Shown here: one piece after another, positions 37,058-48,307 of the stretch | How the letters are laid out: the number at the start of each line of letters is the position of its first letter | Position numbering within the stretch: position 1 is the stretch's first letter | From: Apiosordaria backusii | Lineage: Eukaryota > Ascomycota > Sordariomycetes > Sordariales > Lasiosphaeriaceae | Assembly: GCA_030549205.1 (NCBI GenBank) | Contig: JAUKTV010000003.1 | Location: 1,674,001-1,738,000 of the forward strand | Direction of reading: 5' to 3' | Length of the DNA: 64,000 nucleotides | The notes under the pieces: model-generated | Told to the model about the DNA's origin: nothing | Databases searched by the model: none | Seen by the model: the letters and a program-made list of their open reading frames with translations, nothing else | Position numbers and translations under genes: made by a program

Positions 37058-39105
37058 TGATCAGTGCTATGAATATATGCTAGGTACAAGGCAATGGAGC
37101 TGGAACATTGGAACTGGACTTCCAAGTTAACTAGGTACCTAAGCTTCATTGAGTACATGGGTCCAGAAACTTCATCAACAGCTATTTTGCTCGTACAATC
37201 TTTTGACATTTGTATTGACTGGCTTGGATCGGTGGAGATACGTCAAGAAAACCTCTAGTTTTTGAATAGTCAATCGAGTGGTTGAAGTTGGACAAAATCT
37301 GGACGCACGTACCTACCTTAGGCTACAGTTTTTCAGATCTGTTCGCCAGTCGACATCCTCGAATTGTCTTGTCCTGCTCGAAGATTGTCTCCCTACCTTG
37401 ATTCCCTTTTTGAGGGACGACTGACCACAACAATCTCCAGGACCAGACGGCCGGTTATCCCCAGTGTCCAGGTCGCGGGTGAATGGCCGGTATGAGCACA
37501 GGTGTAAAGGTTCGAGTTATAACAGAGGCCGCACAAGAGGTAAATGGAGTTTTGGAGCTTATGTGACGCCTGTTTTACATCGACATTGGCTTCTCGGCAA
37601 GACGCACTGCTGCCCAACGCTTGCATTGTCGGTATTCGAGACCTTTTCTTCGACCGTTAAGCCGGGCTTAGATGGACAGTGCGAGGGACTGCTTCAAGGT
37701 GTTCGTAATGTTTTGAACCAGGCGATCCGAGTTCCTATCCCAGAGCTCTTGATTGGGAGACTTATAAGTCATACCACTAGGAGCTGTGGTCGTGAATATA
37801 CAGGTAGGGATCTTGGGCGCCGAAGTTATAGGCGTGGGCTTGGGCATAGTCTCTGCGGCTGGAACCTCGGCGTGCTTTGTCTGCTTGGGCACTGGGCCTC
37901 TGTAATTGGGACCTTTGTTTCCGATGTAGGATTGGGAACGAAAGTAGATATTATTGGGACGGAAATAGATGTCGATAGAATAGAGATAGATGTCGCGGGA
38001 ACAGAGGCAGGTGTTGTGGGAGGGGTAGCAACAGTTGTCTCCGGTCAAGTGTTATTACACTGCGTGTTGGTAGAATCGTAGGGCAGGTCTAGGAGCACCT
38101 TCCTTCCGTGAGCCTTCCGCATATAATTTAAAAGTCCTGTGACGGATCCTTAACATGTCTCGGTTCCTTTTCCCGAACATCAAACATCAAAATGGGGTTC
38201 GTGAAACCCAACACGCCGCCTCCCACGCCCCCTCACACGCCTCCCAGGACGCCGCCGCCAACGCCGCCGCCGACACCACCACCGGGACCGCCGCCGCCGC
38301 CGCCGCCAGCCCCGCCCCCGCAGACCGGCTGCTCGCGCGGCTGGGGGGGATTCGGTACGTCGAGCTGTCCGGTTTCTGTTTATTGTCGGTTGAGAGTCTT
38401 GTCAGCATTCTACTGGAAGTTCCAGATGATCAGGCGCTTGTCCTTTTCTTTTATATTCAATATTTCGGAACATAGCCATTCATATCTACCGCACCCCTCT
38501 ACCGTAGTCAGCATCCCTCTGCTAGATACCTACACCCACTTTGGCCAACTGGGGCACTGTTGTCCTACGTGGTCCTGAGAAGGTTTTCAGCCATTCTTGA
38601 GCCTACCTAGGCAGGGTTTCTTTTCCTGTTCTATCTTATTTGTTTTCTTCGTGAATGTCACACAGTACACAAGAGAACTCTTTCTGTCATTCATTTCTTA
38701 CCATACCAACAACGCGTCCTAGCCTCCTGACCCACTTTTGCAACCGATCATATCTTGGCTTTGTTGTCGTCGCGGTTGGCACCCCCTGAGCGGGCCCACA
38801 GTTTCTTGGCTGTCGTCATCCGTTTCAGCCAACGCCCACTCGTCATCAACTGTTCCAGGGCACCGGGTGCTGGCCAAGGCAGGAGAGCACACGACAGCGT
38901 TCTAGGCCCTTTCAAGAATCGTACCTATTTGAGCAAGACATCTATCTGATCATTATCTAGAACATTTCCCCGGATCATCTGCGCATGGTGCCTGAACCAT
39001 CACACCCTCCAAGAGAAGCTTATCAGCTTCGCCCAGCCCATCTTCAAGGCTTCGACTACCTGGTAACGCGACCTAACTGTAGCAAAACACATCAAAACAA
39101 TCAAC
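37058..39105. other. Intergenic stretch with low-complexity coding remnants
   Basis: Minus strand 37,668-38,080 contains Ser/Thr/Pro-rich readings in two frames (TTPASVPATSISILSTSISV in one, PITSAPKIPTCIFTTTAPSG in the other, ending QSLALSI-stop at 37,668). This suggests a decayed cell-surface stalk protein. Plus strand 38,192-38,578 holds a 128-codon frame starting MGFVKPNTPP followed by a proline-rich run from a CCGCCG-type repeat (38,210-38,325); it may be a small gene or only a repeat. The rest up to 39,105 is leader and promoter of the carrier gene. Confidence 0.35.
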
Positions 39106-40458
39106 ATGGGGTCCGCTGGCCTTTTCGAATCTTTCCTCGGCGCCATCCAGGCCTCGCTTTCGGTCCTCCTGGTGATGACCTATGGCGGCGTCGCAGGCTG
39201 GCTGGGGCTTCTCGACCGCAAAAGCAGCAAGAAAATCTCAAAGATCTGCGTTCAGATGTTCCTCCCCGCGCTTCTCATCACCAAAGTGGGCTCTCAGCTC
39301 GACCTCGACTCCGTCAGCAACTATGTGCCCATCGTCATCTGGGGCGTTGTCTGCCACATTGTCTCCTTTGGCATCGGCATGCTGGCGCAACACGGCTTTG
39401 GAATGCCCAACTGGTCATCTGTCGCAATCCTCATCAACAACACAACCAGCTACCCACTCCTCCTCATCGCCGCGCTGGAAGAGACCGGAATTCTAGATTC
39501 GTTGATCATAGGAGATGAATCAAGCAAGGAAGCAGTCGAGCGAGCCAAGTCCTATTTTTTAGTCTTTTCAACAATCTCCAACTGCATCACCTTCGCCGTC
39601 GGGCCCAGATTACTAGAGGACACCGACTCCTGGGATAGCGATGACAAAGAAGATTCCTCCGACACAGAAGTCGATAGCGCAGCCGCAAACGACGACGACG
39701 ATGTAGAAGCAAGCGCGAACGAGCAGACTCGCCTGCTGCCCAACCGCAACAACTCCTCGAGCAGACGCAAGCCCCAGCAGCAGCAAGAGAATTACACCGA
39801 CGAGCACCCGTTTTTCATGTCGCAAGAGCAGTGGGATAACCTCTCCCCTCGCACGCAGTGGTGGTTGTCTCTCGTCTTGTCATTCTTCAACGCCCCCCTA
39901 ATTGGAGCAGTAATCGGTGCTGTCCTCGGCCTCGTCCCCCCTCTTCACAAGGCGTTCTTCAGCCCAACCCAAGAAGGCGGCATCTTCACCGCTTGGCTTA
40001 CCGCCTCTCTTAAAACCATCAGCCAGCTCTTTGCCCCCCTCCCCGTTCTCGTCACTGGACTGTCGCTGTTCAACTCCATTAAGGACTTCCGCAAGAGCCG
40101 CAAGCAAGGAAGGGAAGATGGCAAGCTCAGAAAGATTGTTCCCTGGGGCACGGTGTCGTTTATCTTGCTGGTGAGGTTTGTCATCTGGCCGGTGATGAGC
40201 ATTGGCACGATTTGGCTGCTGGCGACCAAGACGGATTGGGTGGGGAGTGATCCGATTTTGTGGTTTACCATGATGCTTATGCCTGCTGGGCCGTCGGCGC
40301 AGAAGCTGATTAGTCTTGTTCAGGTGACGGAGGGGGTGGGCGAGGAGGAGGAGGGGGCGATTGCGAGGTTGCTGACGATTTCGTATGTGCTTAGTCCGCT
40401 GTTGAGTTTGACGGTTGTGGGGAGTTTGAGGGCTTGTCAGGGGGTGATTGATGGGTGA
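39106..40458 (+). CDS. PIN-like / auxin efflux carrier family membrane protein
   Basis: A single-exon gene of 450 residues. The N-terminal half holds about five membrane segments (SLSVLLVMTYGGVAGWLGLL, VPIVIWGVVCHIVSFGIGML and others) with the family feature NNTTSYPLLLIAAL. A central acidic, Ser/Asn/Gln-rich cytosolic loop runs from about residues 180-240 (DNDE-rich, poly-Gln QQQQ). The C-terminal half has another five segments (LSLVLSFFNAPLIGAVIGAV through LLTISYVLSPLLSLTVVGSL) and the MLMPAGPSAQKL motif. The two-halves-plus-loop layout is that of the auxin efflux carrier superfamily. Fungal members are ER or plasma-membrane proteins of uncertain substrate. ATG at 39,106 follows a good context (CAACATGG). 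Confidence 0.94.
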   Translation: MGSAGLFESFLGAIQASLSVLLVMTYGGVAGWLGLLDRKSSKKISKICVQMFLPALLITKVGSQLDLDSVSNYVPIVIWGVVCHIVSFGIGMLAQHGFGMPNWSSVAILINNTTSYPLLLIAALEETGILDSLIIGDESSKEAVERAKSYFLVFSTISNCITFAVGPRLLEDTDSWDSDDKEDSSDTEVDSAAANDDDDVEASANEQTRLLPNRNNSSSRRKPQQQQENYTDEHPFFMSQEQWDNLSPRTQWWLSLVLSFFNAPLIGAVIGAVLGLVPPLHKAFFSPTQEGGIFTAWLTASLKTISQLFAPLPVLVTGLSLFNSIKDFRKSRKQGREDGKLRKIVPWGTVSFILLVRFVIWPVMSIGTIWLLATKTDWVGSDPILWFTMMLMPAGPSAQKLISLVQVTEGVGEEEEGAIARLLTISYVLSPLLSLTVVGSLRACQGVIDG

Positions 40459-40858
40459 TGGGATTTTGACAAAGGCGTGAGGAGGGTGCTGACGAGGGAT
40501 ATGGAGTTTATGACAAGGCCTATCTTGTTTTTGATAGGGCCTATTTAGATTTGTATAAGGCCGACTAGAGTGAATAGAGGGCGTTGGACCAAAATAAGAA
40601 GCCATGTAAATATGATAATAGGGCGTATATATGGAGTCATACGCCTAGGACATGAAATCGAGCCTTTGCCTCTAAATGAAAACTCAAGACAGCCCCAGTC
40701 CGTCTTGAAAATCCTCTCTCAGGTGCATGAAGGGAAGCATTTATCGAGAAACCGGGACAAAAACGGGTCTTGGGACAGTTTGCACAGATCGCAATAACAG
40801 GCCAAAGACGAGAAGTGTCAACAAGAAATGACCACCATGGCGTTGAAAGCAAGCAGCC

Positions 40859-41130
40859 TTAGGCCTTCCGACCCCTTGCGCCCTGGTTGTGCCCTAGGGC
40901 CGATCCGCCACTTGCGGGGAGACCCTCAAGAGCAGCGCCCTTTTCAGGTTCGGGCGGTTGTGCTACCCTGTCTGCACGGGCGACGTGAGTGGTCTGGCAC
41001 ACGAGCGTCAGAACAACCGTTGGCTTAGGAGGCTCAAGTTAGCGCACACCTTTTCTGGTCCAGCACCGTGGATAATGTTGTGGCCTAGGTCGATGGCGTT
41101 GTCGCTTGAACCGTCTCCTTGGCGAGGCAT
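40859..41130 (-). CDS. 71-residue conserved small protein
   Basis: Exon 1 is 41,050-41,130 and exon 2 is 40,859-40,993. The 56-nt intron starts GTGTGC, contains GCTAAC and CTGAC and ends CCAG. The product starts MPRQGDGSSDNAIDLGHNII and continues after the junction with TTHVARADRVAQPPEPEKGA, ending GHNQGARGRKA. It is hydrophilic and probably disordered, with no signal peptide or domain. I recognise the start and end as a widespread type of short filamentous-fungal protein of unknown function, often listed as hypothetical. A TATA-like CTTATAAGC lies about 95 bp upstream at 41,228-41,236. Splicing is required: without it the frame ends shortly after exon 1. Confidence 0.75.
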
Positions 41131-41942
41131 GATGATAATGTTGGATGGATTTAGTGTCAGGTAAAAAATGGAAAGAAGTTCCAAGTAGGTATGTAGGATG
41201 TGGTGAACGGTCAGTCGGGGTGAGGGCTTATAAGCAGTGAACACATCAATTTGACGTCATGCCGTTTCTCAATTGGGACGTCATCAAGATTGACGACATC
41301 ATCGAGATGCAGACTGCGGAGAAAAGATGGGGTCGGTCACACTGAGTATTTTGATGCACCATTGGTGAGGAGACATGGGAGCCTTTGGAGAACGTGGCGG
41401 AAACGGAGGCGCTTGACGAGTACCTTATGGTGCCTGTATGGCCCGGTTGCTTGCTGATGCTTCCTGTTTATCCTTCTTGTTTGTTATCCTCGCGTGTTTG
41501 CTGTAATAATGACGGATGTAGCTCCGTGTCTGAATCACTCATATTTATCACTGGTGGTAATCCATGTATACATTGGCCTCGGGCCTCCATTGGCCTGCAG
41601 GCTCATGGCCGCCGAGAAGACATTCGTCGGTGAGCGGAGGTAATGTAGTAATGTGGTAATATGGTAATATGGTAATGAGGTAATGTGGCAATGTGGTAAT
41701 GTGGTAATGTGGTAATGTGGTAATGTGGTAATATGGTAATGTGCAAAAGGAGTTACGCATCAACATAAACCATCACCTCACTTTCAAAACCGTTACCCAC
41801 TCTCCCCGAAGCCCGGTACCGCAAATATCTATACTGAATTCACCACTTGTACATCCACAAAACAACAACGCCCCCACCCCTCCTCGCCTCCTACTCACTA
41901 CAATCTCAACACCTTCCCCACCGCCAACCTGTCCCAACTCCC
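41131..41942. other. Intergenic stretch between the small-protein and secreted-protein genes
   Basis: It contains the promoter of the 71-residue gene and an octamer microsatellite (41,641-41,743). No other coding sequence is supported. Confidence 0.5.
41641..41743. repeat. TAATGTGG octanucleotide repeat
   Basis: About 13 near-perfect copies of TAATGTGG/TAATATGG stand head to tail. Translated on the minus strand this gives a false His/Tyr/Thr-rich frame. Confidence 0.9.
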
Positions 41943-42606
41943 TTACTCAGCAGGAAACTCCACAATATCAAACTCCCTCGGCCCGCCATAAAATACATCA
42001 TTATCAAAAGGGTTGTTCACATCGTTCAGATTGACAATGATATCCTCCTTCGGCACAATGTATGTTCCCTTCTCCCCATCAACCGTAACATTAAAAACAG
42101 CATCGTTCCTATCCGTCTCGGCCCCCCTCGGATGCCAGAAGGTCCAGGTGACCGCGCCGCTGTTGCAGTTCCCGGCGCCCTCATAGACGTAGGCGAGCCA
42201 AGTCGCGCCGGAGAAGCCTGTGTCTAGGTATGCTGAGCAGGTGACGGGATCGGGGAGAGAGGGAGCTGACACATTAAACTCGAATCTAGGAAGGGAGGAG
42301 GGGTTAGTTGGGGTGGGAGAAAGGTCCCATAGCAAGGGCGCAGGAAAGAAGGTGTGGAAAGGGGTGCGGAAGGGGGTGCGAAAGTGGTAAAGGATGGAGA
42401 AGTTAAATGGGTTAAAAGGAACAAGAAGTGAGGATATCGGGGTCATACCGGCAGTAAGAGCTCAAGTGAGCTTTGGAAGCAAAGAAACCGGAGATGTGGT
42501 AAGGACCAGGGGCGGTGGTGTCTGCTTGGGGAGCTGGGACTGGGTTGGCAGTGGTGAGGCCAACTCCAGCCAGGAACATAGTCGTGAGAGAGAAGATCGA
42601 CTTCAT
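41943..42606 (-). CDS. Small secreted protein, unknown family
   Basis: Exons 42,449-42,606 and 41,943-42,285 encode 166 residues. The 163-nt intron starts GTATGACC and ends CCTAG, and splicing joins LSSYCR to FEFNVSAP. MKSIFSLTTMFLAGVGLTTANP is a signal peptide, followed by a short Pro-rich segment (VPAPQADTTAPGPYH). The mature part has three visible cysteines (SYCR, VTCSAYL, GNCNSG), aromatic-rich beta-like stretches (GATWLAYVYEG, AVTWTFWHP) and an NVT glycosylation site. The acidic C-terminus ends IVEFPAE. The layout suits a secreted beta-sandwich protein or effector-like protein; I do not recognise the family. The intron is longer than its neighbours', so a second small exon cannot be excluded. 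Confidence 0.75.
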
Positions 42607-43337
42607 GGTTGAATGAGGTGCCTGAGTAGTAGAGACTTGCTTCTGCGGTGGGTGAATGTGTTGGTGCTGCCGGTTGTGTTCTGACAATGGTGGAATTGAA
42701 TTGAAGACAGATAAATCTCCAATTCTGTCGTTCATTTATACCTACCCTTGATCCATCACTGTATTACAACAACGTCATCCTCGCGACGGCCAGGATCTTG
42801 TGTGTATCGTATTCCTCAGTACGCGTCGTATTCATCGCGACGGACTAATCCTACAAATAGCTCGGTCCTATTTGGATGATCAAGGCCTCTTGTGATTCGG
42901 TTGCGCTGGGGTAATCAGGTGCCGGTCTTACCGTGATCTACTTGTCTGCCAGGCGGTGCAGTGTAACGTTGGCATCCTCAGTCAGGTCTCGTTTGGCTAT
43001 TGGTTAATTGAGAGCTGAAGGATCTGGCTAAGTCCGAGATAGAGTCGATACGGCGGAGTGCTGGGTGGCTGGGCTTATTTCCGGTTCAGAGAGAGAACTG
43101 GTACACACAACTGTACCCCTCGAGCTACGAAGTAGTCAGAATAGAGTTGCGGTGTACAAAGTGTAACTCTATCATCTGCCCTTCAAGGATCACACTACAA
43201 ACGCCACAGCTACCAAACGAATCTGGCACAAAGCATAATCAAGATAGAAGACTCAACATTACTACTAGTAGCCACTAGCTATATATACAATCTTCTCACT
43301 TTTATAATCCAAAGACCCTAAACTCCAAGCTGGAAAG
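42607..43337. other. Intergenic, no gene seen
   Basis: Promoter of the small secreted protein on one side and 3' flank of the choice-of-anchor protein on the other. No repeats or coding sequence were noticed. Confidence 0.5.
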
Positions 43338-44809
43338 CTAGAGCCTGTATTGAGCCTTCTTGCCAGTGTACTTGAGCGAGTAGATGCCGCGCTCAATGCT
43401 GTTAAGAAGGATGTAGCCGGACTTGAAATAGGGGTAGACGGACCAAGTACCCAAAAACTCGGTGACGCCGTTGACATCGTCGTCCTCGGGGTGGCAGTCG
43501 AAGAAGCCCGTCTCCTGGAACTTGGCACCGGTGGGGTCGACCTTGACGGAGGAGACATCAACGATACGGAGACCGGAACCGTAGTTGGCCTGGTAGGTGA
43601 GACCATCAATGACCTTTTCGGACAGGTTAGCAGGGTTATTCAGATGCAGATTGCTGTCAAGGGAAAACTCACGTATTGGTTGTGGTCGATGGACTTGGCA
43701 GGGGACTTGTAGAAACCGGTGTTGACGGGAGCCTCGAGGTTGGCAACGTTGAAGATGTAGGTGGTGGTGCGGCCGTCAGCAGCGGGACCGACCTTGTTCG
43801 CCTCGTCGAGCTCGTCGTCGAGGAGGAGGAAGGTCTGGGCGTCATCGATGAGCCAGCCCTGGTGGGAGTAGGCGTTGCCCTCATAAGGGGTGCGCGAGAT
43901 GACGACGGGGGCGGACTTGTTAGTGACGTCCATGACGGTGAGGGTTTCCTCGTTGAAGTTGAAGCAGACCTCGCGGCCCTGGTAGGCGGCGCTGGGGCCC
44001 TTGTAGATGACGCACTGGGCGTCGTGAACATAACCGTCTTGGGGAATGCAGCCGGGGGAAACGGGCTTGAGGGGGTTGGAGACGTCAACCATGAACATGC
44101 CACCGGCGCAGGGCGTGTTGCGGGCGTTGGCGCCGGAGCGGCCACCGACGGCGTAGATCATGTTGGTCTCCTCGTGGGCGACAATGTTGTGGGTGGCACC
44201 GACGCCGTCGAAGAGGGTGATGTCGGTCTCCTTGCTGAAAACCTTGGGCTTGAAGAACCAGGGGTTCCACCAGGGCTTGACCTCGAGGAGCTTGCGGAGG
44301 TCGAAGATCTGGATACCGTGGTTGTTGGCCTCGGCGCCAATGTAGGCATAGTCGCCGATGACCTTGATATCTCTCCACGAGACGATTTCAGTCTGGGTGT
44401 CGAGACGGCCGAGGTACTCGAGGCGACCGAGGCCGGTGACCTCGACGAAGGCGACACCGTCTGTCTGACCAACAATACCGAACTCGCGCTTGGACTTCTT
44501 GTCAGTCCAGCCCCAGACATCGTTACCGGCCTTGGAGGCGGAGCCGAGATCTTCGTGGGACAGGAAAGCCTGGAGGTTGACGTTGTTGCAGCCATACTCG
44601 CCGGCCTTGCCGTTCTTGCAGGGCACGGTGCTGAACAGGGCCTTGTAGAGCTTGGAGCCGCCGAAGAGACCGTTGGCGCGAGCGGTCTCCCACTGCTTGA
44701 CCTTCATCGCCATAACCTCCTCATGCTTGCTGGCGGCCTCGGCAGAGGCGCTGGCAGAGACAGTCGACGCGCCGAGGGCGGCGGCGGCGACAACGGAAGT
44801 AACCTTCAT
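43338..44809 (-). CDS. Secreted choice-of-anchor B / LVIVD-repeat protein
   Basis: Exons 43,673-44,809 and 43,338-43,613 encode 470 residues. The 59-nt intron (GTGAGT...CTAACC...AAAAG) joins DHNQY to VIDGLTYQANYGSGLRI. The N-terminus MKVTSVVAAAALGASTVSAS is a signal peptide. The body contains propeller-like repeats of the LVIVD type: YAYIGAEANNHGIQIFDLRK, MFMVDVSNPLKPV, LTVMDVTNKSAPVV and GLRIVDVSSV, plus the family's HDAQCV, YSHQGWL and DHNQY motifs. The sequence ends GIYSLKYTGKKAQYRL. Proteins of this type are extracellular or surface-anchored in bacteria and fungi, with no established activity. A TATAAATA on the minus strand near 44,949 is a plausible promoter element. Codon bias toward C/G at third positions is strong, suggesting high expression. 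Confidence 0.9.
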
Positions 44810-45747
44810 GGTGGTTTCGGGGGTTGGCTGAGGGTGATGGGATGAAGTGAAGAGGTGGGAGAAGGAGATCAGAGGAGAGGGTGTCCCGAGTCTGACTAGC
44901 CTCTCTCCTAGGTATCTTGACGGCGAGGGTGAGGAGCCATCGATATTTATAATTGTCGATCACTGGAGGATGGGTGCTATTCTTGGCCATGTCAATGGGT
45001 AGCATCCCCTTGGAGTTCCCCTCACAGGCTGTCCGTCACGGTTCATCGTCTTCCTTGATGCTGCATGCAACACAGGCATGCGGGCAAGTCGTCGTCGATG
45101 GCAAAGTCGCATAATGCCGTTGAAAGCGGTAGTTCATCCGCTGTTGGGTCCTTGTTGTTGCCGGCGGGATCTTGGCCTGGCTATCGTGTAATCGAGTCAG
45201 CCATTGCTCCTCTGGTGAGCTGCCAGAAGAGGCAGGTTTCAACGGTTGATCTTTAACTGTTCGGGCCTTAGGGTTGGATCTGCTGACAAGGTTTGGTCTT
45301 GTCAGCTTCCTTTCCCGACGTGCGGGTTCCACAGATCCAGGCACCAGGTCCAAACAATTTGTGGGGGAGGCGTCCTGTCGCGTTTGTCTTTGCTTGGAAG
45401 CCGTTGGACGTGCCATTCCCGGCCAAGTCTGGTGGAGCTGGCCAAGAGGGTTCTCGGGCCTTGGTGCGGCGTAGCGGCTGTCTCGGCAAGGCTCGGCGCC
45501 TTATTTCAAGCTTCTGACAGTGGGGGAGATATCGATATTCAAAAAATGAGGAGCGATGTATGTAATTCCCGGGCTATCTATTAACGACACCAAACAACCA
45601 AGCCGAGGCCTTGTCTGTCCATCCAGCTTCCATTCCTACTTCTCCAAGACACTCCAAGACCTCTCTAAACTCTCCGACTTCCATCTTCCGTTACCCTTCT
45701 ATGTAGCCTGCCCGAAATATCCTGCACATGCTATTCGTGTGAGCAAA
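44810..45747. other. Intergenic, no gene seen
   Basis: The part next to 44,809 is the promoter and leader of the secreted protein. Short frames around 45,036-45,584 on both strands overlap and have no recognisable features. Confidence 0.5.
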
Positions 45748-47022
45748 CTACGGCTTCCCGGCCCAGAACTTCGAGACGAATTCCTCAACCCCTGTAAACT
45801 TGTAGTCGGGGAAGATGCGGTTCCACTCATCCGATACCACCATGTCGCCATCCGCAAGCGCAAGCAAAAAACCCCGAAACGCCATCTTCGAGAAGGCTGC
45901 TCGGGTCTCCTCATCGAGGTCCCGCAGAGAAGGGTGTTCCAGCGGCTTGACCCACGACCCGTTGTACTCGCCCTTCCTCAGGTTCTCGACATCCACGAAT
46001 TCAACGTCAAACTTCTTGCCTATGTGATCAGATTAGACATCTGTTTGTATCATCAAAAGATAGGTAGGTATTATGCCGATCTCTTGGCGGCGTGCTCATA
46101 ATGGGAAACCAAGACGTAGGGATAATGGAAGGATCAAGTTGGGGACTGGACCAACAAACCTCTTATCTTCTCCCCAATCGCTAGCTCCTGGGCAAGTGAA
46201 AGCGTTTCACCCGCAATGCCCCCAATCTTGGGCCACTCGCCTTCGTATTCGACTGCTTTGACAACGATGTTGACGACGTCCCGGATTGTGGTAGCCGTGA
46301 AGCGGGGTTCGAGACTGCCTGGGGCGAGCAGCCGGCGGTTGGCAAAGTTGATGGGGAGGAAGTCGTTTGTCTGGAGGTGCTTGTTGATGTTTTCGTTGAC
46401 GTGGTAGTCGGTGAAGAGGCCGGGTTGGAAGAGGCAGTACTCGATGACTTTGCCGTTCTTGTTTTTCTCCTCGAGGTAGTCGCGGATCAGGAGCTTGCTG
46501 GCGTTCCACTGGATGTGGGTGAAGCGGGAGCTGCTTGTGTCAGTGTCATGGTCGGAATGGAGTCTGCGGAGTAAGACGTACACAGTCCACTCGCTCGGAG
46601 CGAAGCGCTTGACTCCGGCCTGGATGGCGGCGTCGATGAGAGTCTTCTGGGCGGTGGCCTCGGGGTCATTGTGAGGGGCAACAAATGACAAGACCGTGTG
46701 GACGCCCTGGAGGGCCTTGACCAGCTCCTCGTGTTTGTGAAAGTCAACCTTGACCGGGGTAGTGCCCTTGACGATTTCCTCGGGTAGGAGATCCTGCTTT
46801 GGGTCAGTCTGTGGGACTTCTCATATCAACTTCAGTCTGATACCTACTCTGCGAGCGAGAGTGGTGATTTCGTGCTTGCCTGTAGCGACGAGACCTTCAA
46901 TGATTTCGCGAGCGACCTCTACAGCATTTGAATGTGTCAGATGAATTGTCCTCCAAAACCCAGCTACCTAGGGAAGTTGAAGTGCACTTACGGCCCGGAG
47001 CAGCGACAGCAATCTTGACCAT
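45748..47022 (-). CDS. NmrA-like, isoflavone-reductase-type NAD(P)H oxidoreductase
   Basis: Five exons: 46,992-47,022; 46,848-46,918; 46,582-46,796; 46,160-46,533; 45,748-46,019, giving about 320 residues (exon 3 could start three bases later). Introns are 73, 51, 48 and 140 nt, all GT-AG. The short first exon gives MVKIAVAAPG, the start of a Rossmann fold. The spliced product continues VAREIIEGLVATGKHEITTL, then VDFHKHEELVKALQGVHTVL, AIQAGVKRFAPSEW (the RFxPSEFG-like motif of this family), VIEYCLFQPGLFTDY and GETLSLAQELAIGEKIRGKK formed at the last junction. It ends FVSKFWAGKP. Relatives reduce small aromatic or secondary-metabolite substrates with NADPH in the cytosol; the substrate here is unknown. 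It is the second NmrA-type gene in the window but is not a close copy of the one at 23,285. Confidence 0.88.
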
Positions 47023-47835
47023 CTTGGCGATTGCTCGTTGAAGTAGGTATGCTGTTGCTGTTGTGAATATGAATAGAATGTCGCAATCCCCGTTGTGTTC
47101 TGACTTCAACAGCCTCTTGGGCCGGCCAGATGGCTCTATTTGTTCTCAAAGCGTCGTTTTTTAGTGTTGGTCATGCGGAGGGGAAAGCTGCAAGCCACGA
47201 CGCCGTGGTTGCCTCATCGGCGACACATGGACGTAAACCACTCGATGTCATGCTTGCGAGTGGCGAAAATCCAACCTCCACGGCGATGATTGCTCGCCCG
47301 CCGCCGCCATTATGCGAGTACATAGGTGCGAAGGTGTGGTAGCACAAGACTGAAGTCCGAGGGTGAGAAGCCACGGATAGCAGCACGGCCCGTGATGACT
47401 ATTCTCAGTCGGAGCGAGCATTGGAAAGGGGACAATGCGAGTACAAATGGAGAGTTTCTCGGAGGTAGTCGGGGTGATTAGGTAGTTACGCGGACGCCGG
47501 TTGGTTGCCGTGCCGAGAGACAAGCATTTTAGGCGCCGTGGTGATCCACGGGGATCCACGGTGCCCAGGGGAACATCATCCGGTCCCGGCACGGTGGTAA
47601 CTGGTGCTGTGGTATCCCCGTGCCGTGCCATGTAGAAGGATCTTGGCATGGAAATGCTAATCTTTGTTGATGAGCAGGTTGCATGGTGGGTCGCGGAAAT
47701 AGATTAATTTGTCATTTGTCCGTGTAGGATCTGCGTTTACTTATGCTGCCTGGAGAGTACGTCCGACTGCAGTCTTGAAGCTGAACTCACCAAGTTGAGA
47801 TCGAGGCACGCTTCCACCTCAGCTCAACCAGCTCC
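47023..47835. other. Intergenic, no supported gene
   Basis: It contains the promoter of the oxidoreductase. A 133-codon minus-strand frame (47,248-47,649) has no recognisable features and is not supported. Confidence 0.4.
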
Positions 47836-47945
47836 TCACACTGCCATAGCTATGGCCCTGATCGCGTAGAGGATACCAGCTGCTGGTTTCATGGCTCCAG
47901 AATCCACAACTGTTTCATCAGCTGACGAAGGGTGAGGTGTATCAG
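47836..47945 (-). pseudogene. Detached C-terminal fragment of the Ser/Thr-rich surface protein
   Basis: The minus strand reads PSSADETVVDSGAMKPAAGI and ends IAMAV-stop at 47,836. This matches PSSRGEPVADSGAMKRAAGI near the end of the gene at 48,308. Only about 35 codons are preserved; upstream of it there is no matching sequence. It is a duplicated fragment about 0.5 kb downstream of its relative. Confidence 0.6.
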
Positions 47946-48307
47946 ATCCGGCCAGAGTATTCGTCGCTGACAACTGTACCAGGCGACAGCGCCCTGATAG
48001 GCAACGAGACTAGTTCCGACTTCGTCCTGGCAGTTGCATTCCTGGAAACGCATTCCGACAATGGGCTTAGATGCCTAGATAAGACGTAGTTGGGAAGAAT
48101 AGGGAATAGGAAGGTCTGAAGTTGACGTCGTAAAAAGGGGTTAAATGTGCTAAATATCAATTGATTCATCCAACAACTAGTAGAGCCTATCGATAGAAGC
48201 TCCACCATCGCAGGCTGAAAAATGGATCAGAAGAGCCTTCATCTCAGCAACTGGGACGTGTGCGTGGGGCGTTATGGCGATACGCGAGTCGAACATCTCC
48301 CAACCCA

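Noticed and set aside
43676..44845. 389-codon plus-strand frame opposite the choice-of-anchor gene
   Set aside because: It mirrors the highly biased codons of the real minus-strand gene; Val/Gly/Leu-rich with no domain.
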